From an uncultured Anaerotruncus sp. (GTDB taxonomy: Bacteria > Bacillota > Clostridia > Oscillospirales > Ruminococcaceae): a stretch of 18,469 nt of DNA. The notes below the pieces were generated by a model. That model had not been told where the DNA came from and did no database searches. It worked only from the letters and a program-made list of their open reading frames with translations. The number at the start of each line of letters is the position of its first letter. Position 1 is the first letter of the stretch. The position numbers and the translations under genes are program-made. The stretch lies in assembly GCF_902490045.1 (NCBI RefSeq), contig NZ_CABUCJ010000046.1, positions 1-18,469 of the forward strand. Direction: 5' to 3'. This document shows, one piece after another, positions 6,927-14,247 of this stretch.

Positions 6927-8045
6927 ATGAAAAGAAACAGACTGCTCAGCATGCTGCTCGCTACGGTAATGGTCCTGACGCTGCTTGCCGGCTGCGGTTC
7001 CAAGCCCGCCCCGGCGGCCCCCGCCGAACCCGCCGCCCCCGCGTCGGAAGCCCCGTCCGCGGAGCCCGCGGCCCCGGCTGAAGAGCCCGCCGGCGAAAAG
7101 TTTGTCGTGCTCAACAGCACCAAGGGAATGGATAACCAGTACTACGTCGAGCTCGACCGCGGCGGGAAGGAAGCCGCCGCCCAGCTCGGCATGGAGTATG
7201 TGACCCTTTCCGCCGAGAACAACGAGCAGAAACAGGTCGCCGACCTGGAGTCCGGTCTGGTCACCTACCAGCCCGACCTCGTCATCATCATGCCGATGAG
7301 CCCGTCGATCGTGCCGGCGCTCTGTGACCTGTGTGAAAACGCCAAGGTCCCCTTCATCACCCTCTTCGACTATCCCGAGGGGATGGACTTCACCAACTAC
7401 GAGTACCACCTGGCCCACCTGCTGACCGACCTCTTCCAGGAGGGCAAGACCGAGGCGGAGTACCTCTTTGAGGCCATGGGCGGCGAGGGCAGCATCATTG
7501 CCATCGACGGACCTGCCGGCAACACCACCGCGGTTCGCCGCCACGAGGGCCTGCTGTCCGCCATGGAGGAGTATCCCGGCATCACCCTGCTGGAGTCCCA
7601 GCCCGGAGATTTTGACCGTTTCGCGGCCGCCCCGGTGTTTGAGGACATGTACATCAAGTACGGCGATCAGATCGACGGCGTATGGTGCGCCAACGACGAT
7701 ATGGCCATGGGCGTCATCGAGATTCTCGACGGCGTCGGCAAGCTGGGCGAAGTGAAGATCAGCGGCCTGGACTGCCTGCAGGATTTCCTGGACCACATGA
7801 AGAAGGGCAACACCTGCGTCAGCCTCAGTGGCGACGCCCCCGGCATGCAGGCCCGCGCCGTCTGCTTCGGCTATGACTACCTGACCGAGGGGATCCGCCC
7901 GGTCACCGACGAAAACAAACATGCGATCTGGGATCCGCCGGTCGTAACGCCGGAAAATGTCGACGAGTACTACGAGCTGTGGTATGGCGCGCAGGCCGCC
8001 GGCCGCGACTGGACGGCCGACAGCAAGGTCAAGCATCCGGCCTAA
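6927..8045 (+). CDS. ABC transporter substrate-binding lipoprotein, ribose/sugar type
   Basis: This 372-residue periplasmic-binding-protein-type receptor is anchored to the outer face of the membrane. A basic start MKRNR, a hydrophobic stretch and the lipobox LAGC with C23 give a lipoprotein signal. A flexible Ala/Pro/Glu-rich linker spans about 25-57. The remainder is a type I binding fold (Peripla_BP_4 / RbsB group), with the opening strand KFVVLNSTKGMDNQYYVELDRGGKEAA, the central VWCANDDMAMGVIEIL block and ISGLD near the hinge. ATG 6927 follows GAGGAGG by 8 bases; upstream in-frame codons lack a signal peptide. It is the first gene of a complete importer with the ATPase (8228) and permease (9729). 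The family usually binds sugars or polyols, but the neighbouring genes suggest a ring amide or hydroxyacid; the ligand cannot be read from the sequence. Confidence 0.93.
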   Translation: MKRNRLLSMLLATVMVLTLLAGCGSKPAPAAPAEPAAPASEAPSAEPAAPAEEPAGEKFVVLNSTKGMDNQYYVELDRGGKEAAAQLGMEYVTLSAENNEQKQVADLESGLVTYQPDLVIIMPMSPSIVPALCDLCENAKVPFITLFDYPEGMDFTNYEYHLAHLLTDLFQEGKTEAEYLFEAMGGEGSIIAIDGPAGNTTAVRRHEGLLSAMEEYPGITLLESQPGDFDRFAAAPVFEDMYIKYGDQIDGVWCANDDMAMGVIEILDGVGKLGEVKISGLDCLQDFLDHMKKGNTCVSLSGDAPGMQARAVCFGYDYLTEGIRPVTDENKHAIWDPPVVTPENVDEYYELWYGAQAAGRDWTADSKVKHPA

Positions 8046-8075
8046 GCGTTTACACCGGCATGTAAAGGTTCTCTG

Positions 8076-8120
8076 TTGCGGCAGGCATACCCCGCGTCCG
8101 CAGGGTATGCCTGCCCGCAA
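8076..8120 (+). other. Long REP-like hairpin between binding-protein and ATPase genes
   Basis: GCAGGCATACCC (8081-8092) pairs perfectly with GGGTATGCCTGC (8103-8114); TTGCG (8076-8080) and CGCAA (8116-8120) extend the stem past one bulged C, giving about 17 bp with a 10-base loop. There is no following U-run. Smaller hairpins follow at 8158-8175 (6 bp) and 8177-8195 (7 bp). In solute-binding-protein operons such structures commonly protect the upstream mRNA from 3' decay or partly attenuate transcription, giving more receptor than membrane components; that role is inferred here. Confidence 0.65.
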
Positions 8121-8227
8121 ATCACGACGCACAATCGGAAGCCAACGCTGCTGTGCGCAGCCCTTTGACGGGCTGTGCCGGGCGGACGGCCCGGCTTCCC
8201 ATCTATAGCGGGAGGAGCGTAGCAAGT

Positions 8228-9760
8228 ATGCAACAGACCGACGACAGGCAGAGTATCCTGTCCATGCGCGGCATCCAAAAAAGTTTTGCCGGCGTCCAGG
8301 CGCTCAAGGGGGTTTCGCTGGAACTCTATCCCGGCGAGGTCCTCGGGCTGATCGGGGAAAACGGCGCCGGCAAGAGCACCCTGATGCGCGTGCTGATGGG
8401 CATCGAAAAAAGAGACGCCGGGACGATCCTGTGCCACGGGGAAGAATTGAACCTGTCCAAGCCGATCGAGGCCTATGAAAAGGGGATCGGGATGGTGTTC
8501 CAGGAGCAGGCGCTTTTTCCCAATCTTTCCGTGGCGGAGAACATCTTTCTCGGCCATGAAGAGCATTTGCAGACGGCGGGCTTTTTGCACTGGGGCGAGA
8601 TGTACCGCGAAGCAAAGATGGTTCTGGAGAAGGTCGGGCTGGCGGACCTCGACCCGAGGACCCGTTTGAGCAGGCTGAGCTTTTCCCAGAGGCAGATGGT
8701 GGAGATCGCCCGGGTGCTCTATACGGCGCTCCACACCGACCGGCAGGTCATCGTGATCCTTGACGAGCCCACGGCCGTACTTTCGCCCAGCGAGGTGGAA
8801 AACCTGTTCGCCATCATCCATTCCCTGCGGGAACAGGCCGCGTTCATTTTTATTTCGCACCACCTGGAGGAGATCATGGAATACACCGACCGCGTCGCCG
8901 TCATGAAGGACGGCTGCAATGTGGGCGATGTCATGACCAGGGACGTGGACATCCGGGTCCTGCAGGAAATGATGGTGGGACGCGAATTCTCCACCGACTT
9001 CTTCTTCGCGCAGGAGCTGCGCGTGCCGGAGGACGAGGTCGTCCTGCGTCTGGAGGGCGTTACCAACAAGGAAGTGAAGGACGTCAGCTTCAGCCTGCGC
9101 AAGGGGGAGATTCTGGGAATCGCGGGGCTGATGGGATGCGGCAAGGAAGACCTCTCCAAAATCATCTTTGGGGATTCTCCGGTGGAGAAGGGGACGATCA
9201 CCGCCGCGGACGGCACCCAGCTGGGCAACAGCATTGGCCTGGCGGTAAAAGCGGGGATCGGCTATCTGCCCAGCGACCGGCGCAACGAAGGGATTTTGGG
9301 CGTCTTATCCGTAACCACGAATACTACCATCGCCAACCTAGACAGCTTTACCAGGGCGCTCGGCTTTATCGACCAGCGCCGTGAACAGCAAGGCGTGGAT
9401 GATTATATTAGCCGGCTGAAGATCAAGACCCCATCCGGCAGGACGAAAATCATGAATCTTTCGGGCGGCAACCAGCAGAAGGTCATTTTGGCGCGCTGGC
9501 TGAGCCTGAAGCCCCGGATCCTGCTGATGGAACAGCCCACGAGAGGCATCGACGTGGGCGCGAAACAGGAAATTTACAGGCTGATGCGCGAGCTCGCCAA
9601 CGAAGGGATTTCCATTTTAGTGGTATCCGATGAGATGCCGGAATTGATCGGGCTGTGCAACCGCATCGTCACCATGAGGCGCGGCGCCGTCACCGGAGAA
9701 ATTGACTGCCAGAAGGAGGATAAACCGAATGAAAGGGACATCATCCGCTACATCGCGTAG
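8228..9760 (+). CDS. Sugar-type ABC transporter ATP-binding protein with two nucleotide-binding domains
   Basis: This 510-residue RbsA/MglA-type ATPase energises the importer from the cytoplasmic side. Domain 1 has Walker A GENGAGKST (43-51), Q-loop FQE (91-93), signature LSFSQRQ (150-156), Walker B VILDEPT (176-182) and H211/H212. Domain 2 has the usual degenerate P-loop GLMGCGKED (300-308), a canonical LSGGNQQ (411-417) and ILLMEQPTRGIDVGAK (431-446). In that last block the family's LDEPT is MEQPT, so the Walker B Asp and catalytic Glu are replaced by Glu and Gln; domain 2 may hydrolyse ATP poorly. ATG 8228 has GGAGGAG 10 bases upstream, and the family N-terminus starts here. Its 3' end overlaps the permease gene by 32 bases, indicating translational coupling. 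Confidence 0.95.
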   Translation: MQQTDDRQSILSMRGIQKSFAGVQALKGVSLELYPGEVLGLIGENGAGKSTLMRVLMGIEKRDAGTILCHGEELNLSKPIEAYEKGIGMVFQEQALFPNLSVAENIFLGHEEHLQTAGFLHWGEMYREAKMVLEKVGLADLDPRTRLSRLSFSQRQMVEIARVLYTALHTDRQVIVILDEPTAVLSPSEVENLFAIIHSLREQAAFIFISHHLEEIMEYTDRVAVMKDGCNVGDVMTRDVDIRVLQEMMVGREFSTDFFFAQELRVPEDEVVLRLEGVTNKEVKDVSFSLRKGEILGIAGLMGCGKEDLSKIIFGDSPVEKGTITAADGTQLGNSIGLAVKAGIGYLPSDRRNEGILGVLSVTTNTTIANLDSFTRALGFIDQRREQQGVDDYISRLKIKTPSGRTKIMNLSGGNQQKVILARWLSLKPRILLMEQPTRGIDVGAKQEIYRLMRELANEGISILVVSDEMPELIGLCNRIVTMRRGAVTGEIDCQKEDKPNERDIIRYIA

Positions 9761-10721
9761 ATCCGCGCCGCCCGCCCGCCGGGAAATCGACTATTCCCTG
9801 ATCATTGCCCCGGCGGCGCTGGTTGTCTGCGTGATCTTTTTCACCATCATGAACCCCCGCTTTATTTCGCTGGATAACCTGATGAATATCCTGCGCCAGG
9901 GCGGCCCGCTGTTTATTGTGTCGTTCGGCCTGGTGGGGGTCATCCTGATCGGAAGCATCGACATCTCGTCCGACGGCCTGCTCAGCCTGGCCGGCGTTTC
10001 GGCGGTCATGCTCGCCAACATCGTCCAGGACGGCGGAGGCTGGCTGAGCGTCCTGCTGGGCACGGGAATCGGCCTGGTGTTCGGCGTGTTCATGGGATTT
10101 CTGGTCTCCTATGTGCGCCTGCCCTCCTTCCTAGTCACTTACGGCACCTCGACCATCTGCCGCGGCATCGCCTTGATCGTGTCGGGCGGCATCGCCCAGA
10201 ACACGATGTACGTCCAGTTCAAAAAGCTGGGCTCCGGCAGCGTCGGCTTCCTGCCCACGCTGGCGATTTTCGCGGCCGTGATCCTCATCCTCATGGTCAT
10301 CCTCACAACCAAGACCAAGTACGGCCGTTCGCTGTACGCCATGGGCAGCAACGAGCGCGTGGCCGGGCTGTGCGGCCTGCCCACCCGCAAATATAAGCTG
10401 ATCGCCTTTACCGTCGCGGGCGCCTGCACCGGCCTCGCGGGCGTGCTGATGAGCGCCCGGCTGGGCGCGGGCACCCATTCCCAGGGCCAGGGCATGTCGC
10501 TTGACGCGATCGCCGCGGTCGTCATGGGCGGCACCTCGCTCAGCGGCGGCAAGGGCAGCGTCACCCGCACCATCACCGGCGTGTTCGTCATCCTGATGCT
10601 CAACAACGGCCTGAACCTGATGGGCGTCTCGCCCCACGTCCAGATCCTCGTCAAGGGCATCGTCGTGATCCTCGCCGTGGCCGCCTCCTCCGACTGGAAG
10701 AGCAGGGACATCGTCAAGTAA
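9729..10721 (+). CDS. Sugar-type ABC transporter permease (RbsC family)
   Basis: This 330-residue integral membrane protein forms the translocation path. A short cytoplasmic, Ser/Arg-rich N-terminus (1-20) precedes hydrophobic segments at about 24-41, 59-78, 84-99, 107-129, 133-152, 174-193, 223-241, 262-272 and 282-298 plus a C-terminal one at 307-320. Family motifs are IDIS with SDG after it (77-83, usually IDLSVG), LPSFLVTYGT (131-140), GSNERVAGLCGL (206-217) and DAIAAVVMGGTSLSGGKGS (259-277), the last being the cytoplasmic coupling region contacting the ATPase. ATG 9729 follows AAGGAGGAT by 7 bases and lies inside the ATPase gene's end. A single permease gene suggests a homodimer, as in ribose-type importers. 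Substrate specificity is not deducible. Confidence 0.94.
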   Translation: MKGTSSATSRRSAPPARREIDYSLIIAPAALVVCVIFFTIMNPRFISLDNLMNILRQGGPLFIVSFGLVGVILIGSIDISSDGLLSLAGVSAVMLANIVQDGGGWLSVLLGTGIGLVFGVFMGFLVSYVRLPSFLVTYGTSTICRGIALIVSGGIAQNTMYVQFKKLGSGSVGFLPTLAIFAAVILILMVILTTKTKYGRSLYAMGSNERVAGLCGLPTRKYKLIAFTVAGACTGLAGVLMSARLGAGTHSQGQGMSLDAIAAVVMGGTSLSGGKGSVTRTITGVFVILMLNNGLNLMGVSPHVQILVKGIVVILAVAASSDWKSRDIVK

Positions 10722-10751
10722 TCGCGGACAACGCGGAAGGAGGCGTTTTTA

Positions 10752-11816
10752 ATGAAAGACACCATGAAGGCGGTCGTCTTCAAGGAGCTGGGCTCGGTGG
10801 TCCTGGAGGACCGCCCGGTCCCCGTGATCCTGCACCCGAAGGACGCGATCGTCCGGGTGACGCTCGCGGCGATCTGCTCGAGCGACATCCACATCAAGCA
10901 CGGCATGATCGCGCGGGCGAAGGAGGGGGTCATCCTCGGCCATGAGATGGTCGGGGAGGTCGTCGAGACGGGCGCAGGGGTCGAAAAGTTCCGGAAGGGC
11001 GACCGCGTGACCGTCAACAACGAGACCTTCTGCGGCGAGTGCTTCTTCTGCCGTCGCGGATACGTCAACAACTGCTCGATGGAGGGGGGCGGCTGGGCGC
11101 TCGGCTGCCGCATCGACGGCGGGCAGGCGGAATACGTGCGCGTGCCCTACGCGGACAACGGCCTCAACCACATCCCCGACGCCGTGTCGGACGAGGCGGC
11201 GCTGCTCGTCGGCGACGTGCTCGCCACCGGCTTCTGGGCCGCGGAGATCGCTGAGATCTGCCCGGCGGAGACGGTCGCGGTGATCGGCGCGGGCCCCACC
11301 GGGCTCTGCACGGCGATGTGCGCGCGGCTCTATTCCCCGGCGCGGCTCGTCGTCATCGACGTGTCCGACGAGCGGCTGGAATTTGCAAGGGCGCACGGGC
11401 TCGCCGACCTCACGATCAACCCCCTCCGGGAGGACCCGCTCGAAATCGTGCGCGGCCTCACCGACGGCAGGGGAGCCGACCGGGTCTTCGAGGTCGCGGG
11501 CGGGCGCAACACCTTTGAGACGGCGTGGCAGCTCGCGCGGTGCAGCGGGACGGTCTGCCTCGTGGCCCACTACGAGGAGGACCCCCAGAAGCTGCCCCTG
11601 CGGCAGATGTACGGCAAGAACCTCGTCTTCAAGACGGGCGGGGTCCACGCGAACGCCTGCGCCAAGACCCTCTCGCTCATCGAGGCGGGCATGCTCGACA
11701 CCCGCCCGCTCATCACCCACCGGATTCCGCTCGACGACGCGCTCGAGGGGTACCGGCTGTTTGAAGCGCAGGAGGACCATGTGATCAAGGTCGCCATCAC
11801 GCCCCGCAGGGGATGA
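10752..11816 (+). CDS. Zinc-dependent alcohol dehydrogenase (MDR family)
   Basis: This 354-residue medium-chain dehydrogenase probably oxidises a secondary alcohol or polyol-like hydroxyl with NAD(P). The catalytic-zinc ligands are likely C42 (AAICSSDIH) with H64-E65 (GHEMVG) and D155 (VGDVLATG). The structural zinc site is intact: C94, C97, C100 and C108. The Rossmann motif GAGPTG is at 179-184, with an acidic D203 at the end of the second strand favouring NAD. The overall pattern is closer to sorbitol/threonine dehydrogenase-type enzymes than to ethanol dehydrogenases. Strong GGAAGGAGG lies 8 bases before ATG 10752. It begins 30 bases after the permease gene and 33 before the DUF1185 pair, so it should be co-transcribed with both. 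The true substrate is unknown. Confidence 0.92.
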   Translation: MKDTMKAVVFKELGSVVLEDRPVPVILHPKDAIVRVTLAAICSSDIHIKHGMIARAKEGVILGHEMVGEVVETGAGVEKFRKGDRVTVNNETFCGECFFCRRGYVNNCSMEGGGWALGCRIDGGQAEYVRVPYADNGLNHIPDAVSDEAALLVGDVLATGFWAAEIAEICPAETVAVIGAGPTGLCTAMCARLYSPARLVVIDVSDERLEFARAHGLADLTINPLREDPLEIVRGLTDGRGADRVFEVAGGRNTFETAWQLARCSGTVCLVAHYEEDPQKLPLRQMYGKNLVFKTGGVHANACAKTLSLIEAGMLDTRPLITHRIPLDDALEGYRLFEAQEDHVIKVAITPRRG

Positions 11817-11849
11817 GGACGGCGCCTGAAACGGAAAAGGAGGTTCGGT

Positions 11850-12440
11850 ATGGCAACGGAACCCAACATCAGGAAACTTGTCGTCTTCCGGGAGACGATC
11901 CGCAGCGAGGGAGGCTGTGAGCTGGAAAAGCCGCTCAAAAAGTGCGCGGCGGCCGCGGTCATCAAAAATCCCTACGCAGGCGCCTATCAGGAGGACCTGA
12001 CCCTGCTCATGGAGTATGGGGAATACCTGGGCGGCTACCTGACCCAAAAGGCGGTGGAGGCGATGGGGATCGACCCGTCGGAGGTCCACAGCTTCGGCAA
12101 GGCCTGCATCGTCGGGCTGGACGGCGAGCATGAGCACGCCGCCGCGCTGATGCACCCGCGCCTGGGCGCGCCGATGCGCGCCTATCTCGGGGCGGGCAAG
12201 GCGGTCATCCCGTCGGCCAAAAAGATCGCGGCCCCGGGCGCGACGCTCGATGTGCCGCTGCTCCACAAGGACGCGATGCTCGTTCGCTCCCACTACGACG
12301 CGATCACCATCCGCATCCCCGACGCGCCCCACACCGACGAGGTCGTCGTCGCCGTCGCGTTCACGACGGGCGGCAGGCCCTACGCGCGCATCGGCGGCGT
12401 TTCGGCGGAAGAGATCAAGGGACAAAATGGGCTCGATTAG
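11850..12440 (+). CDS. DUF1185 (AA_synth, PF06684) family protein, paralogue 1
   Basis: This 196-residue protein belongs to the DUF1185 family, whose solved members have a Bacillus chorismate mutase-like fold and no firmly established reaction; a role in amino-acid metabolism was only proposed. Shared blocks with the next gene are LKKCAAAAVIKNPYAG (29-44), SFGKACIVGLDGEHEHAAALMH (81-102), VIPS (119-122), DVPLLHK (134-140), VRSHYDA (145-151) and TTGGRPYARIGG (172-183). The acidic-His cluster GEHEH and the HYD motif are likely functional, as they recur in both copies. AAAAGGAGG precedes the ATG. The fold class is related to ring-amidohydrolase-like architectures, so, next to an enamidase and an amidase, a role in ring or amide chemistry is an attractive but unproved inference. 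Confidence 0.85.
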   Translation: MATEPNIRKLVVFRETIRSEGGCELEKPLKKCAAAAVIKNPYAGAYQEDLTLLMEYGEYLGGYLTQKAVEAMGIDPSEVHSFGKACIVGLDGEHEHAAALMHPRLGAPMRAYLGAGKAVIPSAKKIAAPGATLDVPLLHKDAMLVRSHYDAITIRIPDAPHTDEVVVAVAFTTGGRPYARIGGVSAEEIKGQNGLD

Positions 12441-12460
12441 AGCGGAAAGGGCGTGATCGG

Positions 12461-13045
12461 ATGAAACCATATGTGCGCAAGGAAGTTGTAATCATCGACG
12501 AAATCCGCGCGGAGATCGGAAAACCCCTGCCCGTGCCGCTGCGCAAATGCGCCTCGGTGGCGATCGTGGAGAATCTCTTCGCGGGGAAGCGGGTGGAGGA
12601 CCTCTCCCTCTACGGCGAATACGGCGAATGGCTCGGCCGGCGGCTGGTCGAAAACGCCCTCGAGGCGCTCGGGGTGGGACCGGAGGAGATCCAGAGCTAC
12701 GGCAAGGCCGTGGTGACGGGGCTGGCGGGCGAGCAGGAACACGGCTCGGCGCTCCTGCACATCGCCTTTGACGGGCCGGTGCGGGAGGCGCTGCGGGACA
12801 CCCTCTCGATCATCCCTTCGACCGAGAAGGCGGGTCCCGCGGGCTGCTCGGTCGACGTGCCGCTGCACAGCAAGCGGGCCGTCAAGGTGCGGACCCACTA
12901 CGACGCGATGGAGGTCTCCGTCGCGGACGGCCCGAGGCCCGACGAAATCATGGTGGTGCTCTGCCTGACCACCGGCTCCCGCCCCTTCCCGCGCGTGGGC
13001 GGCCTGCTGCTCGACCAGGTCAAGGGCGTGGACGGCGTGAGCTGA
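12461..13045 (+). CDS. DUF1185 (AA_synth, PF06684) family protein, paralogue 2
   Basis: This 194-residue protein is colinear over its whole length with the preceding gene and clearly arose by duplication, but has diverged. Its conserved blocks are LRKCASVAIVENLFAG (27-42), SYGKAVVTGLAGEQEHGSALLH (79-100), IIPS (117-120), DVPLHSK (132-138), VRTHYDA (143-149) and TTGSRPFPRVGG (170-181). The first copy's GEHEH is GEQEH here, keeping the Glu and last His. GGAAAGGG lies 11 bases before ATG 12461, and the stop codon is followed at once by the ribosome site of the enamidase-like gene, so the three are translated from one message. The pair may form a hetero-oligomer or two enzymes for related substrates (inference). 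Confidence 0.85.
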   Translation: MKPYVRKEVVIIDEIRAEIGKPLPVPLRKCASVAIVENLFAGKRVEDLSLYGEYGEWLGRRLVENALEALGVGPEEIQSYGKAVVTGLAGEQEHGSALLHIAFDGPVREALRDTLSIIPSTEKAGPAGCSVDVPLHSKRAVKVRTHYDAMEVSVADGPRPDEIMVVLCLTTGSRPFPRVGGLLLDQVKGVDGVS

Positions 13046-13058
13046 GGAGGAATGTGAG

Positions 13059-14234
13059 ATGCCTGACCTGATTATCACCAACATCGGCACGCTTGTAAGC
13101 GGCGACTGGGAACATCCGGTTCTGGACTGCGACACCGTCGCGGTCCGCGGCGGCCTGATCGACGCGGTGGGCGGCGCGGAGCTGCTCGGCCGCTACCCGG
13201 ACGCGCAGGTGATCGACGCGATGGGGGTCACGGTGGCCCCCGGCCTGATCGATTCCCACTGCCACCCCTGCGTGGGGGACTACACCTTCCGCCAGAAGGC
13301 GGCGGATTTCCTCGAGAGCGAGGTGCACGGTGGGGTCACGACGATGATTTCGGCGGGGGAGCCCCACTTCCCCGGGCGGCCGAAGGACGCCGCCGGCGCG
13401 AAGGCGCAGGCGATCTTCCTCTCCAAGTGCTTCCGGAACCAGTCGCCGCTGGGCGCGAAAATCCATGGCGGCGCGCTGATCCTTGAGCAGGGGCTCACCG
13501 AGGCGGACTTTGCCGAGATGGCGCGCGAAGGGGTGTGGCTCGTCGGGGAGATCGGGCTCGGCTCGGTCAAATCCCCGGCCGACGCGGCCCCCCTCGTCGA
13601 GATCGCCAAGAAGCACGGCTTCAGGGTCGCGATGCACACGGGCGGCACCTCGATCCCCGGCAGCTCGCCGGTGAGCGCCGACGACGTCATCCGCACCGGG
13701 CCGACGGTCGCCTCCCACTGCAACGGCGGCCCGACCTCGATTTCCACGGCGGAGGCGGAGCGGATCATCCGGGAGAGCGACGCGGCGGTCGAGATCGTCC
13801 AGTGCGGAAACTACCGGATGACCAATTTCATCCTCGAGACGGCGGGGAAGCTCGGACAGCAGGGCCGCGTCATCTTCGGGAACGACGCGCCCTCCGGCAC
13901 CGGCATGATCCCGCTGGGCATCCTGCGCAACATCTGCTACGCCAGCAGCGTCTGCGGCGTGCCCCCGGCGGTCGCCGTCGCGATGGCGACCGGCAACACC
14001 GCCCGCGTATTCGGGCTCAACACCGGCGTGATTGCGCCCGGCCGGGAGGCGGACCTCGTCTGCCTCGACGCGCCGATCGGCTCGGTGGCGGATACCGCCC
14101 TCGGCGCGATCGAGGCGGGAGACATCCCCGGCGTGACCTATGTGATCATCAACGGCAGGGTCGCGGTGGTCAAGAGCCGTAACACCCCGCCGGGAAACCG
14201 GACGCCCCGGCCGGCCGGCCAAAACGACGCCTGA
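13059..14234 (+). CDS. ena: Enamidase-like amidohydrolase
   Basis: This 391-residue member of the amidohydrolase superfamily matches, from memory, enamidase of Eubacterium barkeri along most of its length. Enamidase opens 6-oxo-1,4,5,6-tetrahydronicotinate with water to 2-formylglutarate and ammonia. Metal and catalytic residues are all present: H67 and H69 in DSHCHP, E164 in VGEIGLG, H193 in MHTGG, H220 in SHCNGG and D276 in FGNDAPSG. Further enamidase-like blocks are HGGVTTMISAGEPHFPGRP (90-108), GTSIPGSSPVSADDV (196-210), IVQCGN (246-251) and KSRNTPPGNR near the C-terminus. E164 rather than a carbamylated Lys also fits enamidase. It is preceded by GAGGAGG overlapping the DUF1185 stop codon and followed after 13 bases by an amidase gene. 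The substrate here may be nicotinate-derived or another cyclic enamide; a dihydropyrimidinase-type role is less likely. Confidence 0.85.
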   Translation: MPDLIITNIGTLVSGDWEHPVLDCDTVAVRGGLIDAVGGAELLGRYPDAQVIDAMGVTVAPGLIDSHCHPCVGDYTFRQKAADFLESEVHGGVTTMISAGEPHFPGRPKDAAGAKAQAIFLSKCFRNQSPLGAKIHGGALILEQGLTEADFAEMAREGVWLVGEIGLGSVKSPADAAPLVEIAKKHGFRVAMHTGGTSIPGSSPVSADDVIRTGPTVASHCNGGPTSISTAEAERIIRESDAAVEIVQCGNYRMTNFILETAGKLGQQGRVIFGNDAPSGTGMIPLGILRNICYASSVCGVPPAVAVAMATGNTARVFGLNTGVIAPGREADLVCLDAPIGSVADTALGAIEAGDIPGVTYVIINGRVAVVKSRNTPPGNRTPRPAGQNDA

Positions 14235-14247
14235 GGAGGACGGACAG

